From positions 36,657 through 100,656 of the forward strand of contig GG697237.1 in NCBI GenBank assembly GCA_009387755.1: 64,000 bases of DNA, read 5' to 3'. Below are positions 8,453 through 17,890 of this stretch, in pieces; within the stretch, counting starts at the first letter, position 1, and each line of letters starts with the position of its first letter. The DNA comes from Candidatus Micrarchaeum acidiphilum ARMAN-2. Lineage in GTDB: Archaea; Micrarchaeota; Micrarchaeia; Micrarchaeales; Micrarchaeaceae. The position numbers and the translations under genes were made by a program. The notes under the pieces were generated by a model that was given only the letters and a program-made list of their open reading frames with translations, was not told where the DNA came from and searched no databases.

Positions 8453-8928
8453 TTTCGCTGGCAGACTTTAAATGTCTTTTGTTGAGCAGGATACCTGTCG
8501 TAGTCCTGCGTCCAGATGTACAAAATACTATAATCAAATAGCAGCCTTATCTTTGCCTGCCGCGATCTTAGTCACTTCCGGAGTGGCGCAGACAGGCAAG
8601 TTCCTATTCCTTAAAAGCATGAAAATTTCGATCGCTTTATGTTTCCGAAAATAACATAGTAAACAATATGAAACTGATAAACGAACATCAGGGTCAAGCA
8701 CTACAGTCTAGAAAACGAAACTGCGAAAACAGAGATCATGGTGCAATTCAATATGTAATACCACGGAAAACGACGTGTCGCAGAGGTGCATGGAGCCTGC
8801 CATGGTGGGAGCGAGAATGCAGGCTTGTACAGTAAAGGAGGTCGAAGAGGAAAAGAGTGATTTTGTTTTACCATAAAGTCGAATAGATATGTCGCCCGGT
8901 CGCACTTTAGGGCTTTCCGAAGCTTTGC
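8453..8928. other. Intergenic stretch with at most tiny ORFs
   Basis: No protein of recognisable family is encoded on either strand. The plus strand holds a 28-codon frame at 8790-8876 (with an inner ATG at 8817 after GGTGGGAG) whose product ends VKEVEEEKSDFVLP. It ends 52 nt from the convergent radical SAM gene, so it could be a substrate peptide, but the evidence is thin. A reverse frame at 8708-8905 looks like its shadow. Confidence 0.4.
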
Positions 8929-10053
8929 CTATGGCATTGCCCCTGCAGGCTTTTTAAAGTGTGACATTTCTGCGGCAAATACGCAGGCGGGATCAGAGCC
9001 AAGCATATCTTTGTTATAGGAAAATGCCCTGGCACGGCTTCCGCCACAGGCATATTTATAATCACATTCTCCACACGGCCCTGAAAATTTTCTGCCCCGG
9101 ATACTTAGGAGATCTTTGTTTCCCCTATAAATGTCAATGATGCTGGAACTTTTTACGTTCCCCAGTACAACAGGTAGAAATCCGCCGGGACTGACAGCAC
9201 CGTCATGCGAAACAAATATTATACCATCTCCGTCAAGCGTGCCGCGCTGCAGTATCGAGGTCTTCCCTTTTGGTACGCCGCACCTTAAAAACAGCTCAGA
9301 GCGCATCGCCTCGTATATTTTGCTTGTCCAATATGGACCTTCTTCCTTCCTCTGCACGGCGATGCGTCTTATGAACGGGGCTTCAACGGTCCGAACCAGC
9401 ATCCCATATTGCGAGGCGTCGTACAAGAAATTGCACACGCTTTCGTAGTATTCGGGATCCATGTCACTGGCACTATTGCCCCTTCCTGTGGCTATTAGGA
9501 AAAAAACTTCCCAGATTTGCACGCCGAGACTCTTGATAAGCTGGAATATTGCAGGAAGTTCCAGCACATTCTGTTTCATCACCACAGTATTGATCTGCAC
9601 GCCTAGGCCTATCTCTAATGCATATTCAATCGCGTCTATTGTCCTGGCATATGTCCCTTTTACACCTCTTATCGAATCGTGTAGTTCAGCGCGGCTGCTG
9701 TCAAGACTCACAGATATCGAAGAAACTCCGAATTCTTTGAGCTGGTATAAGGCTTTTTTGTCCAGATTCTGCGATACTGCAGGCGCAACTGCGGATTTGA
9801 TACCTTTGCTTGAAGCGTAGGAAATGAGAGTGCCTAGATCAGCCCGCATCATTGGATCGCCGCCAGTAAAAACTATGATGGGTGGCGGATTTCCAAATGA
9901 CGCAATCTGGTTTATCAGATTCATTCCGGATTTGGTATCCATCTGTCCCTCGGCTGGCGAAGCTATAGCGTCTGCCCTACAATGGATACAACACAATGGA
10001 CATGCTTTTGTAAGCTCCCAGAATACGAGCATAGGCTTGTTCTCGAATGCCAT
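8929..10053 (-). CDS. Radical SAM/SPASM domain protein
   Basis: 374 residues. The SAM [4Fe-4S] motif CPLCCIHC (C-x3-C-x2-C) lies near residue 18 within VFWELTKACPLCCIHCRA, followed by VFTGGDPMMR. The C-terminal SPASM region has the cluster cysteines CGVP, then CGECDYKYACGG, and a final C. The sequence (PPPIIVFTGGDP, VQINTVVMKQN, FFLIATGRG) fits the TIGR04053-like branch. Relatives in the SPASM superfamily modify peptides, cofactors or haem precursors; the substrate of this branch is not known to me. It is transcribed alone from a TATA-like region near 10080. Confidence 0.8.
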   Translation of the reverse strand: MAFENKPMLVFWELTKACPLCCIHCRADAIASPAEGQMDTKSGMNLINQIASFGNPPPIIVFTGGDPMMRADLGTLISYASSKGIKSAVAPAVSQNLDKKALYQLKEFGVSSISVSLDSSRAELHDSIRGVKGTYARTIDAIEYALEIGLGVQINTVVMKQNVLELPAIFQLIKSLGVQIWEVFFLIATGRGNSASDMDPEYYESVCNFLYDASQYGMLVRTVEAPFIRRIAVQRKEEGPYWTSKIYEAMRSELFLRCGVPKGKTSILQRGTLDGDGIIFVSHDGAVSPGGFLPVVLGNVKSSSIIDIYRGNKDLLSIRGRKFSGPCGECDYKYACGGSRARAFSYNKDMLGSDPACVFAAEMSHFKKPAGAMP

Positions 10054-10102
10054 ATATGGAATTATAGGTAAAAGTATTTTAAAGTGATGATGACAGTGGG
10101 TG

Positions 10103-10585
10103 CTACATTAGCGTGGCAATCACGGTTATAAACAGCATTATGGCTAGATTGGTATATGATATAATGGTACTTTTCTTCCTTACAATAGCAAGCTTTTCCA
10201 GGTCCCCGGCCCTACCGTATTTGGCAATCTGCCGTCCGTAATACCTACCCGGACCATAAAGCAGGATTATAAGTATCGCAGTTGAGAGCACCATAGCTAC
10301 CGTAAGATACGCGCCTGCGTTGCCTGTAGCCGTTCCCTCCGGCAGGTACCAGAGCGCATTTATAATCCCGGTAATTATCAAAGTTGACAGGAGCATCCAT
10401 GTGAGCCTCGCAAACTTCTTGGATATCTTTGCCAGGAGTACGGTGCGCATGGCCTCGTCCTTTATCGCTTCTTTGGACCACGGTACGACGACAAGCCACA
10501 TGAAGAATGAGCCGCCTATGAACAGCATTGCACTGAACAGGTGTGCCCAGAGGAAAAAATATTTGAGGACGGCTAACGCAAACAT
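10103..10585 (-). CDS. CopD-like four-helix membrane protein
   Basis: 160 residues with four membrane segments. The pattern KYFFLWAHLFSAMLFIGGSFFMWLVVVPW, then FARLTWMLLSTLIITGIINA, resembles the CopD/putative copper-export family, including a conserved His in the first helix. Function in archaea is not established; haem or copper handling is the usual guess. ATG 10585 follows AAAGGAT; the frame is open 37 codons upstream, but that part does not resemble the family and overlaps promoter-like sequence. Confidence 0.55.
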   Translation of the reverse strand: MFALAVLKYFFLWAHLFSAMLFIGGSFFMWLVVVPWSKEAIKDEAMRTVLLAKISKKFARLTWMLLSTLIITGIINALWYLPEGTATGNAGAYLTVAMVLSTAILIILLYGPGRYYGRQIAKYGRAGDLEKLAIVRKKSTIISYTNLAIMLFITVIATLM

Positions 10586-10739
10586 TGTATCCTTTAATTG
10601 ATAAAAATCACTTAATAATAACTTTACTCTTTCCGACATTATTAAAATAAGGGTCCGTAATGTCACCGCCTTGGCGCTTATCTGGCGACAAAACATTGCC
10701 CGCCAAATTTATTCTGGCATGATCCCCAGAAGCCTGCCG

Positions 10740-11324
10740 TCACGATTCACTTTTTGAATTTATTATGCCCATAATTTCTTCAATAACCTCATTTCTGCTT
10801 TTGCCACGGGTTGAGATGATTGAATCGAATACCTGCATGTCCTTCTTTATGTCGAATCCGTAGACCCTTTTGAAAAGTTTTCTGGTGCCCTCGTCCTTTA
10901 TTCCTATTGCCTTTAATGCAGTTCTGTATGGGATGTGATCGCGCAGTGCCACCCGCCTTGCCCTTGTCGCTGCGTCTGCTTTCAGATAAATTTTTATGCC
11001 GACCTTGGCCAGCCATGGCAGGCTCCAACTGTCTATGACTACATCGCCCTTCTTAGCCTCCCGCAGGATTATCCTGTCAGAAGCAACATCGGGAGGCACC
11101 TTATCGTTTAGTCGGCCGATAAACATATCCATTCCTTCCGGACTCTCCCAGAAGCCTTCGTTATGCACAGTGTTTTTGGTATCCACTTCTCTTTTTTCAA
11201 TGATATTCCTCAGTATGCTCGAAGGGTGTATCACCCTGAGCTTAAGCAGTTCGCCAAGTGCGTTTGCGGCTGTTGATTTCCCAGATCCTGAAAACCCAAA
11301 TATTATAATTGTCTTGCCTGCCAT
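10740..11324 (-). CDS. cmk: CMP/dCMP kinase, archaeal type
   Basis: Phosphorylates CMP to CDP. 194 residues begin with a P-loop GFSGSGKSTAANALG. LID-like basic residues (ATRARRVALRD) and a NMP-binding region follow. The length and short N-terminus fit the archaeal Cmk family rather than adenylate kinase. ATG 11324 lies 5 nt after the stop of the HemN-like gene, so the two form an operon and are probably translationally coupled. Confidence 0.82.
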   Translation of the reverse strand: MAGKTIIIFGFSGSGKSTAANALGELLKLRVIHPSSILRNIIEKREVDTKNTVHNEGFWESPEGMDMFIGRLNDKVPPDVASDRIILREAKKGDVVIDSWSLPWLAKVGIKIYLKADAATRARRVALRDHIPYRTALKAIGIKDEGTRKLFKRVYGFDIKKDMQVFDSIISTRGKSRNEVIEEIMGIINSKSES

Positions 11325-11328
11325 TGTC

Positions 11329-12633
11329 TCACGCAGTTGCCCGGTATACGCTTTCCAGCGCCTCGACATTGCCTGAAAAGAACTGCCTTGCTATCAGATC
11401 CCTGAAGAGCAGGCCCTTCGGAGTTAATTTCAATTCGTTGCTCGTTTCGTATGCGCAGCCTGACCAAAGCATTTCCGTGTACAACTCCGGGAACGCCACA
11501 CCGAATTTTACTCCGAAAAGGCTGCCGAACTTGTACAGGTCAAGCGATTCTATATTTCCTATCGCATATCTCCGCATCCTTTCGTCTTCGGATAGGAAAA
11601 TGCCCGTTTCCACGGCTAAACCATCCGAATTTATTTTGCTTATATACCTGGAAATTGCGACCCTTCCATCTAAGCTGTCGGACGGGTTTCTATAATGGAT
11701 ATTCTGCGCATAGCTTCTTGCGCCAGCGCCCATGCCTATAAGGCTGGTGCCCCTGAATATCGTGTCTTCTTGCACATATCCGCCGTCCTTAAGCTTAGAG
11801 TACCTGTTGTGGCAGGACTGCAAATACCCTTTTTCCAAGAATTTTTTACGCGCTATTTCGTAGCATTCGTATTTCTGCCGGTTGCCCATAAGGCCTTCTG
11901 GTCTGCGCTTCCCTATTACCGTGCTTGGAATAACCCCTAGCGCGTATATCTCTACAGTATCGGGATCAAGGTCGAGCAGTGTGTCTACGGAATCCGAAAA
12001 TGTTTTTGTTGTCTGGCCCTCTATCCCTATCATCAGGTCGCAGACAACGTTGTCAAAACGTATCTCTTTCAAGGTCTTTATTGCATCTGATGATATGTTG
12101 CCTGCATTGTGCCTGCCAGACATTTTGATCTCGCTATCCGCAAAGGACTCAATCCCAATGCTTACGCGGTTTATTCCTAGTGCCTTGTACTCCATGAATT
12201 TGTCGTATTCCACCGATTCCGGAGTGGCCTCTATGCTGACCTCCTTTGCAGTGCCCAGCATGTTTCTGTTGGCTTTCTTCAGTGTGTCTATGATCTCGCC
12301 AAGCTCGTTTGGCTGCAGCAGGGATGGCGTGCCACCGCCTATATTTAGGGATATTACTTTCTTGGCGCCGAGGATGCCCGCATACATTTCAATTTCCCTT
12401 TTAAGGGCGGATACGTACTCCTTTCGCAGTTCCTCGGAATTCAGTGTCTTCAGATAGCCGCAAAAGGTGCAGAGCTGCCTGCAGAAAGGTATGTGCAGGT
12501 ACACATTAATCTCGTTCGTGAATTCCGGCTGAGTGATTGAGAATCCTTCCAGCCGTTTGTAGCACCTTGCAGTGGGATATGCGTACACCTCCGGCTGGAA
12601 TTCACAGTTTTCTATTTTTTCGCTCAGTTTCAT
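11329..12633 (-). CDS. HemN/HemW-like radical SAM protein
   Basis: 434 residues with YLHIPFCRQLCTFCGY: the C-x3-C-x2-C cluster motif in the HemN/HemW context, then NIGGGTPSLL and SIGIESF. The C-terminal HemN-type domain (EMLWSGCAYETSNELKLTPKGLLFRDLI) is present. Family members are oxygen-independent coproporphyrinogen oxidases, haem chaperones (HemW) or methylases; which applies here cannot be decided. ATG 12633 follows GGTG by 5 nt. It is divergent from a TrmB-like regulator and precedes cmk. Confidence 0.8.
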   Translation of the reverse strand: MKLSEKIENCEFQPEVYAYPTARCYKRLEGFSITQPEFTNEINVYLHIPFCRQLCTFCGYLKTLNSEELRKEYVSALKREIEMYAGILGAKKVISLNIGGGTPSLLQPNELGEIIDTLKKANRNMLGTAKEVSIEATPESVEYDKFMEYKALGINRVSIGIESFADSEIKMSGRHNAGNISSDAIKTLKEIRFDNVVCDLMIGIEGQTTKTFSDSVDTLLDLDPDTVEIYALGVIPSTVIGKRRPEGLMGNRQKYECYEIARKKFLEKGYLQSCHNRYSKLKDGGYVQEDTIFRGTSLIGMGAGARSYAQNIHYRNPSDSLDGRVAISRYISKINSDGLAVETGIFLSEDERMRRYAIGNIESLDLYKFGSLFGVKFGVAFPELYTEMLWSGCAYETSNELKLTPKGLLFRDLIARQFFSGNVEALESVYRATA

Positions 12634-12682
12634 GCCCTCACCAGTACATACTATTATATCTGTTCTCATATAATATAATCTG

Positions 12683-12700
12683 CTCTCCAATTAAGGAGAG
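12683..12700. promoter_or_regulatory. Inverted repeat between divergent genes
   Basis: CTCTCC and GGAGAG arms are separated by AATTAA, directly after a bidirectional TATA-like stretch (12669-12680) and 16 nt before the TrmB-like gene. The position over the likely transcription start suggests an operator for that regulator. This role is inferred. Confidence 0.45.
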
Positions 12701-12715
12701 TTATATGGTGATTAT

Positions 12716-13456
12716 TTGGACGAGGAACAGATGCTTGCCGAGCTCGGTTTTACTAACGCAGAAAGCAGGGTTTATATGGACCTTTTGAAGTTTGGAGATT
12801 CAAAAACCGGTTCCATAATGGCGCGCTCCGGGCTTTACAGCTCCGTGGTGTATAACAGCCTCAAGCACTTAATGGAAGAAGGTTTTGTCGCCTTTTACAC
12901 AAGGGGCAGGATAAAGTATTTTTCCGCGGCAGATCCGTCAAGGATTGTGGACGCAGAAAAAGAGAAGATGGAGCTTGCAGAGGCCATGGCAGGAAAGCTT
13001 TCGCTTATCCGGACGGCCACTGAAGGACGTAGCAGAGTTTTCATATTTGAAGGCAGGAAGGCAGTCAGGACCATATTTAACGATATTTTGAGCACACTTG
13101 GCAAGGGCGACGAGCAGCTCGTGATAGGCATCTCCGACACCGGCAGCGGAATGGGCGAATTCATAAGGAGGTGGGAGGAAAAAAGGGTGCGAAGCGGCAT
13201 AAGAAAAAGGGTGCTTGTATCAAACAAATCCAAGGAATGGCTTTCGTATTACGGCATGCAGAAATTGGTAGACATAAGGACCATATCGAACTCGCTTTAC
13301 ATAAACATGTCAATAAACATATATGACAGCAAGGTCGTTCTGATATTATGGGCCCGCGAGCCCACATACATATTGATAGAAGGCAAAGAGATTTCAAAAA
13401 ATTTCAGGAGTTACTTTGAAATGCTCTGGCAAAAAAGCAAAAGGCCGCGGATTTAA
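12716..13456 (+). CDS. TrmB-family transcriptional regulator
   Basis: 246 residues. The N-terminal winged helix (MLAELGFTNAESRVYMDLLKFGDSKTGSIMARSGL..SVVYNSLKHLMEEGFV) is typical of TrmB regulators, followed by a short coiled coil and a C-terminal ligand-type domain. The start is TTG 12716, 5 nt after GGTG; the next ATG (12731) has no such signal. It is divergent from the HemN-like gene and probably acts on the inverted repeat at 12683-12700. Its effector is unknown. Confidence 0.8.
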   Translation: MDEEQMLAELGFTNAESRVYMDLLKFGDSKTGSIMARSGLYSSVVYNSLKHLMEEGFVAFYTRGRIKYFSAADPSRIVDAEKEKMELAEAMAGKLSLIRTATEGRSRVFIFEGRKAVRTIFNDILSTLGKGDEQLVIGISDTGSGMGEFIRRWEEKRVRSGIRKRVLVSNKSKEWLSYYGMQKLVDIRTISNSLYINMSINIYDSKVVLILWAREPTYILIEGKEISKNFRSYFEMLWQKSKRPRI

Positions 13457-13586
13457 TCATAGACTCAGTTCGGCTCGACAATATCGATCCTGTTGCTTTA
13501 TGCGGATCGCCTCCTGTATAGTCTGCGGGATAAATAGATGGATGGAAAAGAGCGGGAGGCGTGGATTGGCATCGGGTTCTGCGAAC

Positions 13587-13961
13587 CTATATCCTTCCAT
13601 ATATTGTACTGAACTCCATCATCCTCTTTCTTATCTCCTTTGCTGATTTTTCATAGTCGGAAAGCGCCGTTGTGCCCTTTTTCGTTATCGAGTACTGCTT
13701 CCTGGTTTTTTCCGGCCTGTTCTCTTGGCTATCCGACTTTATGTAGCCGTTGCTTTCGAGCCATTCCAATGCAGGGTATATTGCTGCCGGGCCCGGCCTC
13801 CACATGCCTCCGGTCCTCTCAAATATCTGCTCCATGAGCTCAAAGCCGTGCATGGGTCTTTCTGACAGGAGCCTGAGCACAAGGGGCCTGAGCAGCCCCT
13901 TGGGCACTATGTCGACCCTGAACGGGCCGCAATTGCAGTAGCCTCTTGGCATTTTATTCAT
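13587..13961 (-). CDS. PadR-family regulator with N-terminal cysteines
   Basis: 124 residues. The PadR winged helix (LRPLVLRLLSERPMHGFELMEQIFERTGGMWRPGPAAIYPALEWLESNGYI) is followed by a C-terminal helix for dimerisation. The N-terminus has GYCNCGP, a C-x-C pair not normal for PadR, which could bind a metal or sense redox state. It starts 4 nt after the stop of the Met/His/Cys-rich gene, so they are one operon, and probably represses the palindrome at 14245-14266. Confidence 0.83.
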   Translation of the reverse strand: MNKMPRGYCNCGPFRVDIVPKGLLRPLVLRLLSERPMHGFELMEQIFERTGGMWRPGPAAIYPALEWLESNGYIKSDSQENRPEKTRKQYSITKKGTTALSDYEKSAKEIRKRMMEFSTIYGRI

Positions 13962-13965
13962 CCCT

Positions 13966-14244
13966 TTACTTGGATTCGGATGATCCCTTTTGAATCTCGT
14001 CTATGCGCTTTCCGATGAACTTTGCCTGCGCCTCCAGATCCTCCTTGTAGAGCTTGAGCTTTTCTACAAGCTTTTCCTTGTGCAGAGGACCCATCTCATC
14101 GACAGAGTCTTCCGTCCCAAAGCCCGGGCCCATGCCAGCCATGTGCATTCCCATGCGGCTGTGCATTCTCCCGTGCATGCCTCCGCGACCCTCGCCGCAT
14201 CCGCAGCCGCAATCCTCTTCATCTTCATTCATGTCGTTTTTCAT
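13966..14244 (-). CDS. Met/His/Cys-rich small protein with coiled-coil tail
   Basis: 92 residues. The N-terminus is acidic, then CGCGCGEGRGGMHGRMHSRMGMHMAGMG: a dense run of Cys, Met, His and Gly that looks like a soft-metal (copper-like) ligand set. The C-terminal 40 residues form a coiled coil. The layout resembles DUF5320-type small proteins often found beside PadR regulators. ATG 14244 follows GGTG by 7 nt, and that GGTG lies inside the operator. Metal binding is inferred from composition only. Confidence 0.72.
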   Translation of the reverse strand: MKNDMNEDEEDCGCGCGEGRGGMHGRMHSRMGMHMAGMGPGFGTEDSVDEMGPLHKEKLVEKLKLYKEDLEAQAKFIGKRIDEIQKGSSESK

Positions 14245-14266
14245 ATTATATCACCACTGATATAAT
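14245..14266. promoter_or_regulatory. PadR operator over the transcription start
   Basis: A perfect inverted repeat with 9-bp arms (ATTATATCA, then CCAC, then TGATATAAT). It lies about 20-25 nt after a TATA box (14279-14287, reverse strand) and touches the start codon of the first gene. A dimeric PadR bound here would block both initiation and the Shine-Dalgarno region. Prediction from symmetry and position. Confidence 0.65.
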
Positions 14267-14375
14267 TAGTTATATAGATATTTAAATGTTTGCAAAAAGA
14301 AAGGATACGCATGTGGCTAACCTGCACAAAAGCAATTTATACCTAACCTGACTATCCTCTCAATAGGCGACAGGG

Positions 14376-15017
14376 ATGGATGTGAGTATAGTCGACAGGG
14401 AAGAATTCGAAAAGAGCAGGAACGCTCTTGCCGGCTTCAGGCGCAATGAAGTCATGACCATAGACAATGCCATGTACAGGCTGGAGAGCTTCTACACAAA
14501 CACAATAATACTTAAGTACGGCGAATACAGGGAAAGGATCCTTACCTCAAAAAGGAGGCTGAATAAGCTGTCGAGACTGGACAACGAAGTGCTCGAGATG
14601 GAAGACGAGCTCAAGGCGGACGCGGCAGTCCTAAGTAAAAAAGAGTTTATAGAAAAGCTCAATAATTGCGAGGAAAAGCTGGACAGAGACAGGGAGATAG
14701 TGATAAGGCTTAAGAGCGAGGTAAAGAGCGCAGAGGACTGCATAAACGGCCTAGTAGTGAGCTTTGCGAACTTCGTTTTCGATAACTACCGCAGAGTAGC
14801 CTTCGGGCAGGGAGACGAACTTGTGCTGGATGTCGTAGACAGGCTTGCCTTGGGCGAGGCGTACCAGGATGAGATGCGCATGCAGTTCACCGAGTCGATA
14901 CTGGACGAGATAGCGCTGAGGGTGAACGATAATGCCGAGCTTACCAAAAAAGTCAACGATGTAAGGACCAGAGACTCCATATACGTAGACAAAATATTGC
15001 GCTCCAGGCAGACGTGA
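14376..15017 (+). CDS. Predicted coiled-coil protein
   Basis: 213 residues, almost entirely helical and charged, with a long heptad-like region (about residues 40-125, for example DNEVLEMEDELKADAAVLSKKEFIEKLNNCEEKLDRDREIVIRLKSEV). No membrane segment or catalytic motif is seen and no family is recognised. It stands alone, with a TATA-like box (TTTATACC) around 14337-14344. A structural or chromosome-associated role is possible but not shown. Confidence 0.6.
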   Translation: MDVSIVDREEFEKSRNALAGFRRNEVMTIDNAMYRLESFYTNTIILKYGEYRERILTSKRRLNKLSRLDNEVLEMEDELKADAAVLSKKEFIEKLNNCEEKLDRDREIVIRLKSEVKSAEDCINGLVVSFANFVFDNYRRVAFGQGDELVLDVVDRLALGEAYQDEMRMQFTESILDEIALRVNDNAELTKKVNDVRTRDSIYVDKILRSRQT

Positions 15018-15071
15018 AGGTTTTACTCCTGGCAGATGTTTCTGAAAAGCGCACGGAGCCTGGTGGAGGGC

Positions 15072-15098
15072 GGCGCAGCCTTCGGCGCCTTTTTATTT
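15072..15098 (+). terminator. Hairpin plus T-tract terminator
   Basis: GGCGC and GCGCC arms (within 15072-15089) are followed directly by TTTTTATTT. It lies 55 nt after the coiled-coil gene and is the clearest terminator-like element in the window. Confidence 0.5.
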
Positions 15099-15287
15099 AG
15101 AAAATATTAAATATGGTGCGCTCGTAAATTTATTGCGGGCATGCAGTATTGACCGTTCCGCTTTGTATTTATAAATTTGCGTTCATTATATATAATCATT
15201 AATTATACGTCTAAGGGCTTGGACTGCGCCATATGCAGCCATAAGCCTAGATTTATTTTTATAAAAGGTCAAAACAGAGAGATTGTC

Positions 15288-17447
15288 ATGGTAAACGGCA
15301 TAGAGCTTAATGTTGTAGGCGCGCTGGTAACTGATGACGGCAAGGGAATTGCCAGAATCGATTCTAAGGCCAGGAAGCTGCTCAACGTGATATCCGGAGA
15401 CATCATAGAGATAAAGGGCAAACGCAGGTCCACGGCTGCAATAGTGTGGCAGGCGCACCAGCAGGACGAGGGCTTGGACTTCATAAGGATAGACGGTTAT
15501 ATAAGGCAGAACATAGGCATAGGCATAGGGGACAAGGTGTTCGTGACAAAGGCGGAAGTATCAAACGCCGAGAAGGTTGTCCTTGCCCCGCCGCAGAACC
15601 AGCGCACTCCGCCGTATTCTCCGGATTTTCCGGAATATGCAAAAAGCAAGTTGGAGAACAAACCGTTGGTAAAGGGAGATGTTGTCCCTGTCGCCATGTT
15701 CGGGTATGTGTTCAATTTCGTGGTGGCGCAGGTGACTCCTCACGGGGTGGTCAAGGTCACGCGGGATACGGACGTGATAGTGAAGACAGAGCCTGTATCC
15801 GAATCCATGGTCAGGATAGGCGACGTGCATTATGAGGACATAGGCGGCCTGAAGAACGAGATACAGAAGATAAGGGAGATGGTAGAGCTCCCTATAAGGT
15901 ACCCAGAGCTTTTCGAGAAGCTTGGAATAGAGCCTCCGAAAGGGGTGCTGCTGTACGGGGCTCCTGGAACCGGAAAGACGCTGCTAGCCAAGGCGGTCGC
16001 GAACGAAAGCGATGCCAATTTCATAGACATATCGGGGCCTGAGCTTGTCAGCAAGTTCGTAGGCGAGAGCGAGGAGAGGCTCAGGAGCATATTCATAGAA
16101 GCCAAGGAGAAGGCGCCTACCATAATATTCATGGATGAGATCGACGCAATAGCGCCAAGGAGGGAAGAGGCGACCAACGAGGTGGAGAGGAGAATGGTTT
16201 CGCAGCTTCTGACGCTCATGGACGGAATGGGCTCGAGGGGCCAGGTCATAGTTATAGGCGCTACAAACAGGCCGGACGCGATAGATCCCGCGCTCAGGAG
16301 GCCGGGAAGGTTCGACAGGGAGATAGAAATAGGAGTTCCGGACAGGAACGCAAGGAAGGAGATACTCCAGATACACACCAGGAACATGCCGCTGGCTAAG
16401 GATGTCAACATAGACGACTTGGCGGACATAACGCACGGGTATACCGGAGCCGACCTTACCGCGCTGGCCAGGGAAGCCGCAATGGCGACGCTCAGGAAAA
16501 TACTTCCCGAAGTGCTCAACAAGAAGTCGATACCCAACGAGGTTCTTGTAAGCCTCGAAGTCAGCAAGGAGGACTTTGTCAGAGCCTTCAACAGCGTGCA
16601 GCCCAGCGCCCTGCGCGAAGTTTTCGTGGAAAGGCCGAACGTCCACTGGAGCGACGTTGGAGGCCTTGACCGGGTCAAAGAACAGCTTAAGGAGGCCGTT
16701 GAACTGCCGATAAAAAGCCCGGAGATGTTTACCAAGATGGGGATAAGGCCCATAAAGGGCGTGCTGCTCGTAGGGGCTCCTGGAACCGGAAAGACAATGC
16801 TGGCCAAGGCGGTCGCAACAGAGCGCGAATCAAACTTCATATCGATAAAGGGCCCTGAGTTCCTGAGCAAGTATGTCGGCGAGAGCGAAAAGGCAGTAAG
16901 GGAGGTCTTCAGGAAGGCGAAGATGGCCGCACCGTGCATAATATTCATAGACGAGATAGACTCCGTCGCATATTCCAGGGGGACTGACACTGGAGACAGC
17001 ATGGTAAGCGAGCGGGTTGTTGACACCCTGCTTACCGAGATGGACGGCCTGCAGGAGCTCAAAAATGTCATAGTGATAGCTGCCACGAACAGGCCGGACA
17101 TAATTGATCCGGCGCTGCTCAGGCCGGGAAGGTTCGACAAGATAATAGAAATTCCTATGCCGGACGAAAAGACAAGGATCAGCATATTCAACGTGCATAC
17201 TAAGCGCATGCCCCTGGACAAGGACGTGAACATAGAGCAGCTTGCCAAGGAAACCGAGGGCTACACCGGCGCCGAGATAGAGAACATTTGCAGGGAGGCT
17301 GGCATGAACGCCATAAGGACCAAGAAGGACAGGATATCTAAAGCCGACTTCGACTTCGCGATAAAGGAAATAAAGCCCGCAATCCCGAAGGAGATGGAGG
17401 ACAGGATAAAGAGGTTCAAGGATGAGCCCGAAAGCATGTACAGGTAG
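15288..17447 (+). CDS. cdc48: Cdc48/VCP-type AAA ATPase
   Basis: 719 residues, the full archaeal VAT/Cdc48 layout: an N-terminal substrate-binding domain (about 1-180), then AAA domains D1 and D2. Walker A GAPGTGKT occurs at about residues 224 and 496; Walker B is [12 protein letters not shown] in D1 and [12 protein letters not shown] in D2; arginine fingers lie in [10 protein letters not shown] and [10 protein letters not shown]. It unfolds proteins for degradation. ATG 15288 gives the family N-terminus. The frame is open 37 codons upstream, but that region holds a TATA-like box (15250-15265). Confidence 0.95.
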   Translation: MVNGIELNVVGALVTDDGKGIARIDSKARKLLNVISGDIIEIKGKRRSTAAIVWQAHQQDEGLDFIRIDGYIRQNIGIGIGDKVFVTKAEVSNAEKVVLAPPQNQRTPPYSPDFPEYAKSKLENKPLVKGDVVPVAMFGYVFNFVVAQVTPHGVVKVTRDTDVIVKTEPVSESMVRIGDVHYEDIGGLKNEIQKIREMVELPIRYPELFEKLGIEPPKGVLLYGAPGTGKTLLAKAVANESDANFIDISGPELVSKFVGESEERLRSIFIEAKEKAPTIIFMDEIDAIAPRREEATNEVERRMVSQLLTLMDGMGSRGQVIVIGATNRPDAIDPALRRPGRFDREIEIGVPDRNARKEILQIHTRNMPLAKDVNIDDLADITHGYTGADLTALAREAAMATLRKILPEVLNKKSIPNEVLVSLEVSKEDFVRAFNSVQPSALREVFVERPNVHWSDVGGLDRVKEQLKEAVELPIKSPEMFTKMGIRPIKGVLLVGAPGTGKTMLAKAVATERESNFISIKGPEFLSKYVGESEKAVREVFRKAKMAAPCIIFIDEIDSVAYSRGTDTGDSMVSERVVDTLLTEMDGLQELKNVIVIAATNRPDIIDPALLRPGRFDKIIEIPMPDEKTRISIFNVHTKRMPLDKDVNIEQLAKETEGYTGAEIENICREAGMNAIRTKKDRISKADFDFAIKEIKPAIPKEMEDRIKRFKDEPESMYR

Positions 17448-17472
17448 TTAGCGATTTATGTTAGGTGATTTA

Positions 17473-17868
17473 TTGAAACTGGTATATTCCGATAAGAAAA
17501 CGGGAAGGTCTGCTCAGATCGAATTGAGCAAGGATATGGAAGCGGCGCTCCTTAACCGCAAGATAGGCGACGTAGTGGAAGGCGCATTCGCGGGGCTGCC
17601 CGGGTTCAAGCTCAAGATAACCGGCGGCTCGGATAGCAGCGGCTTCCCGATGAAAAAGAATGTCACCGGAACCGCAAAGCGCAAGATACTGACACAGGCA
17701 GAGCCATCCGGAAGGAGCAAGGGCGAAAGAAGGAGGTCTACGGTGGTGGGCAACACCATATCTGCCTCGACAGCTCAGGTCAACGCCGCGATAGAGGAAT
17801 ACGGGGACAAAAGCCCCGACGAGATATTCCCTAAGAAGGAGGCCGAGAAGAAAGAGGATAAAAAATAG
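17473..17868 (+). CDS. rps6e: Ribosomal protein S6e (TTG start)
   Basis: Small-subunit protein of 131 residues. The family N-terminus MKLVYSDKKTGRSAQIEL is obtained only from TTG 17473, which follows GGTG by 5 nt. The ATG at 17458 would add five residues (MLGDL) and has no such signal. The central GFPMKKNVTG and GERRRSTVVGNTIS blocks are typical S6e, followed by a lysine/glutamate-rich tail. It sits between cdc48 and aIF2-gamma in one run. Confidence 0.9.
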   Translation: MKLVYSDKKTGRSAQIELSKDMEAALLNRKIGDVVEGAFAGLPGFKLKITGGSDSSGFPMKKNVTGTAKRKILTQAEPSGRSKGERRRSTVVGNTISASTAQVNAAIEEYGDKSPDEIFPKKEAEKKEDKK

Positions 17869-17890
17869 AAGGTAGATTCGGACGGAAGGC

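Noticed and set aside
15830-17248. Long reverse-strand frame opposite cdc48 (472 codons)
   Set aside because: It is the antisense shadow of a highly conserved AAA ATPase, rich in Ser and Leu with no family resemblance.
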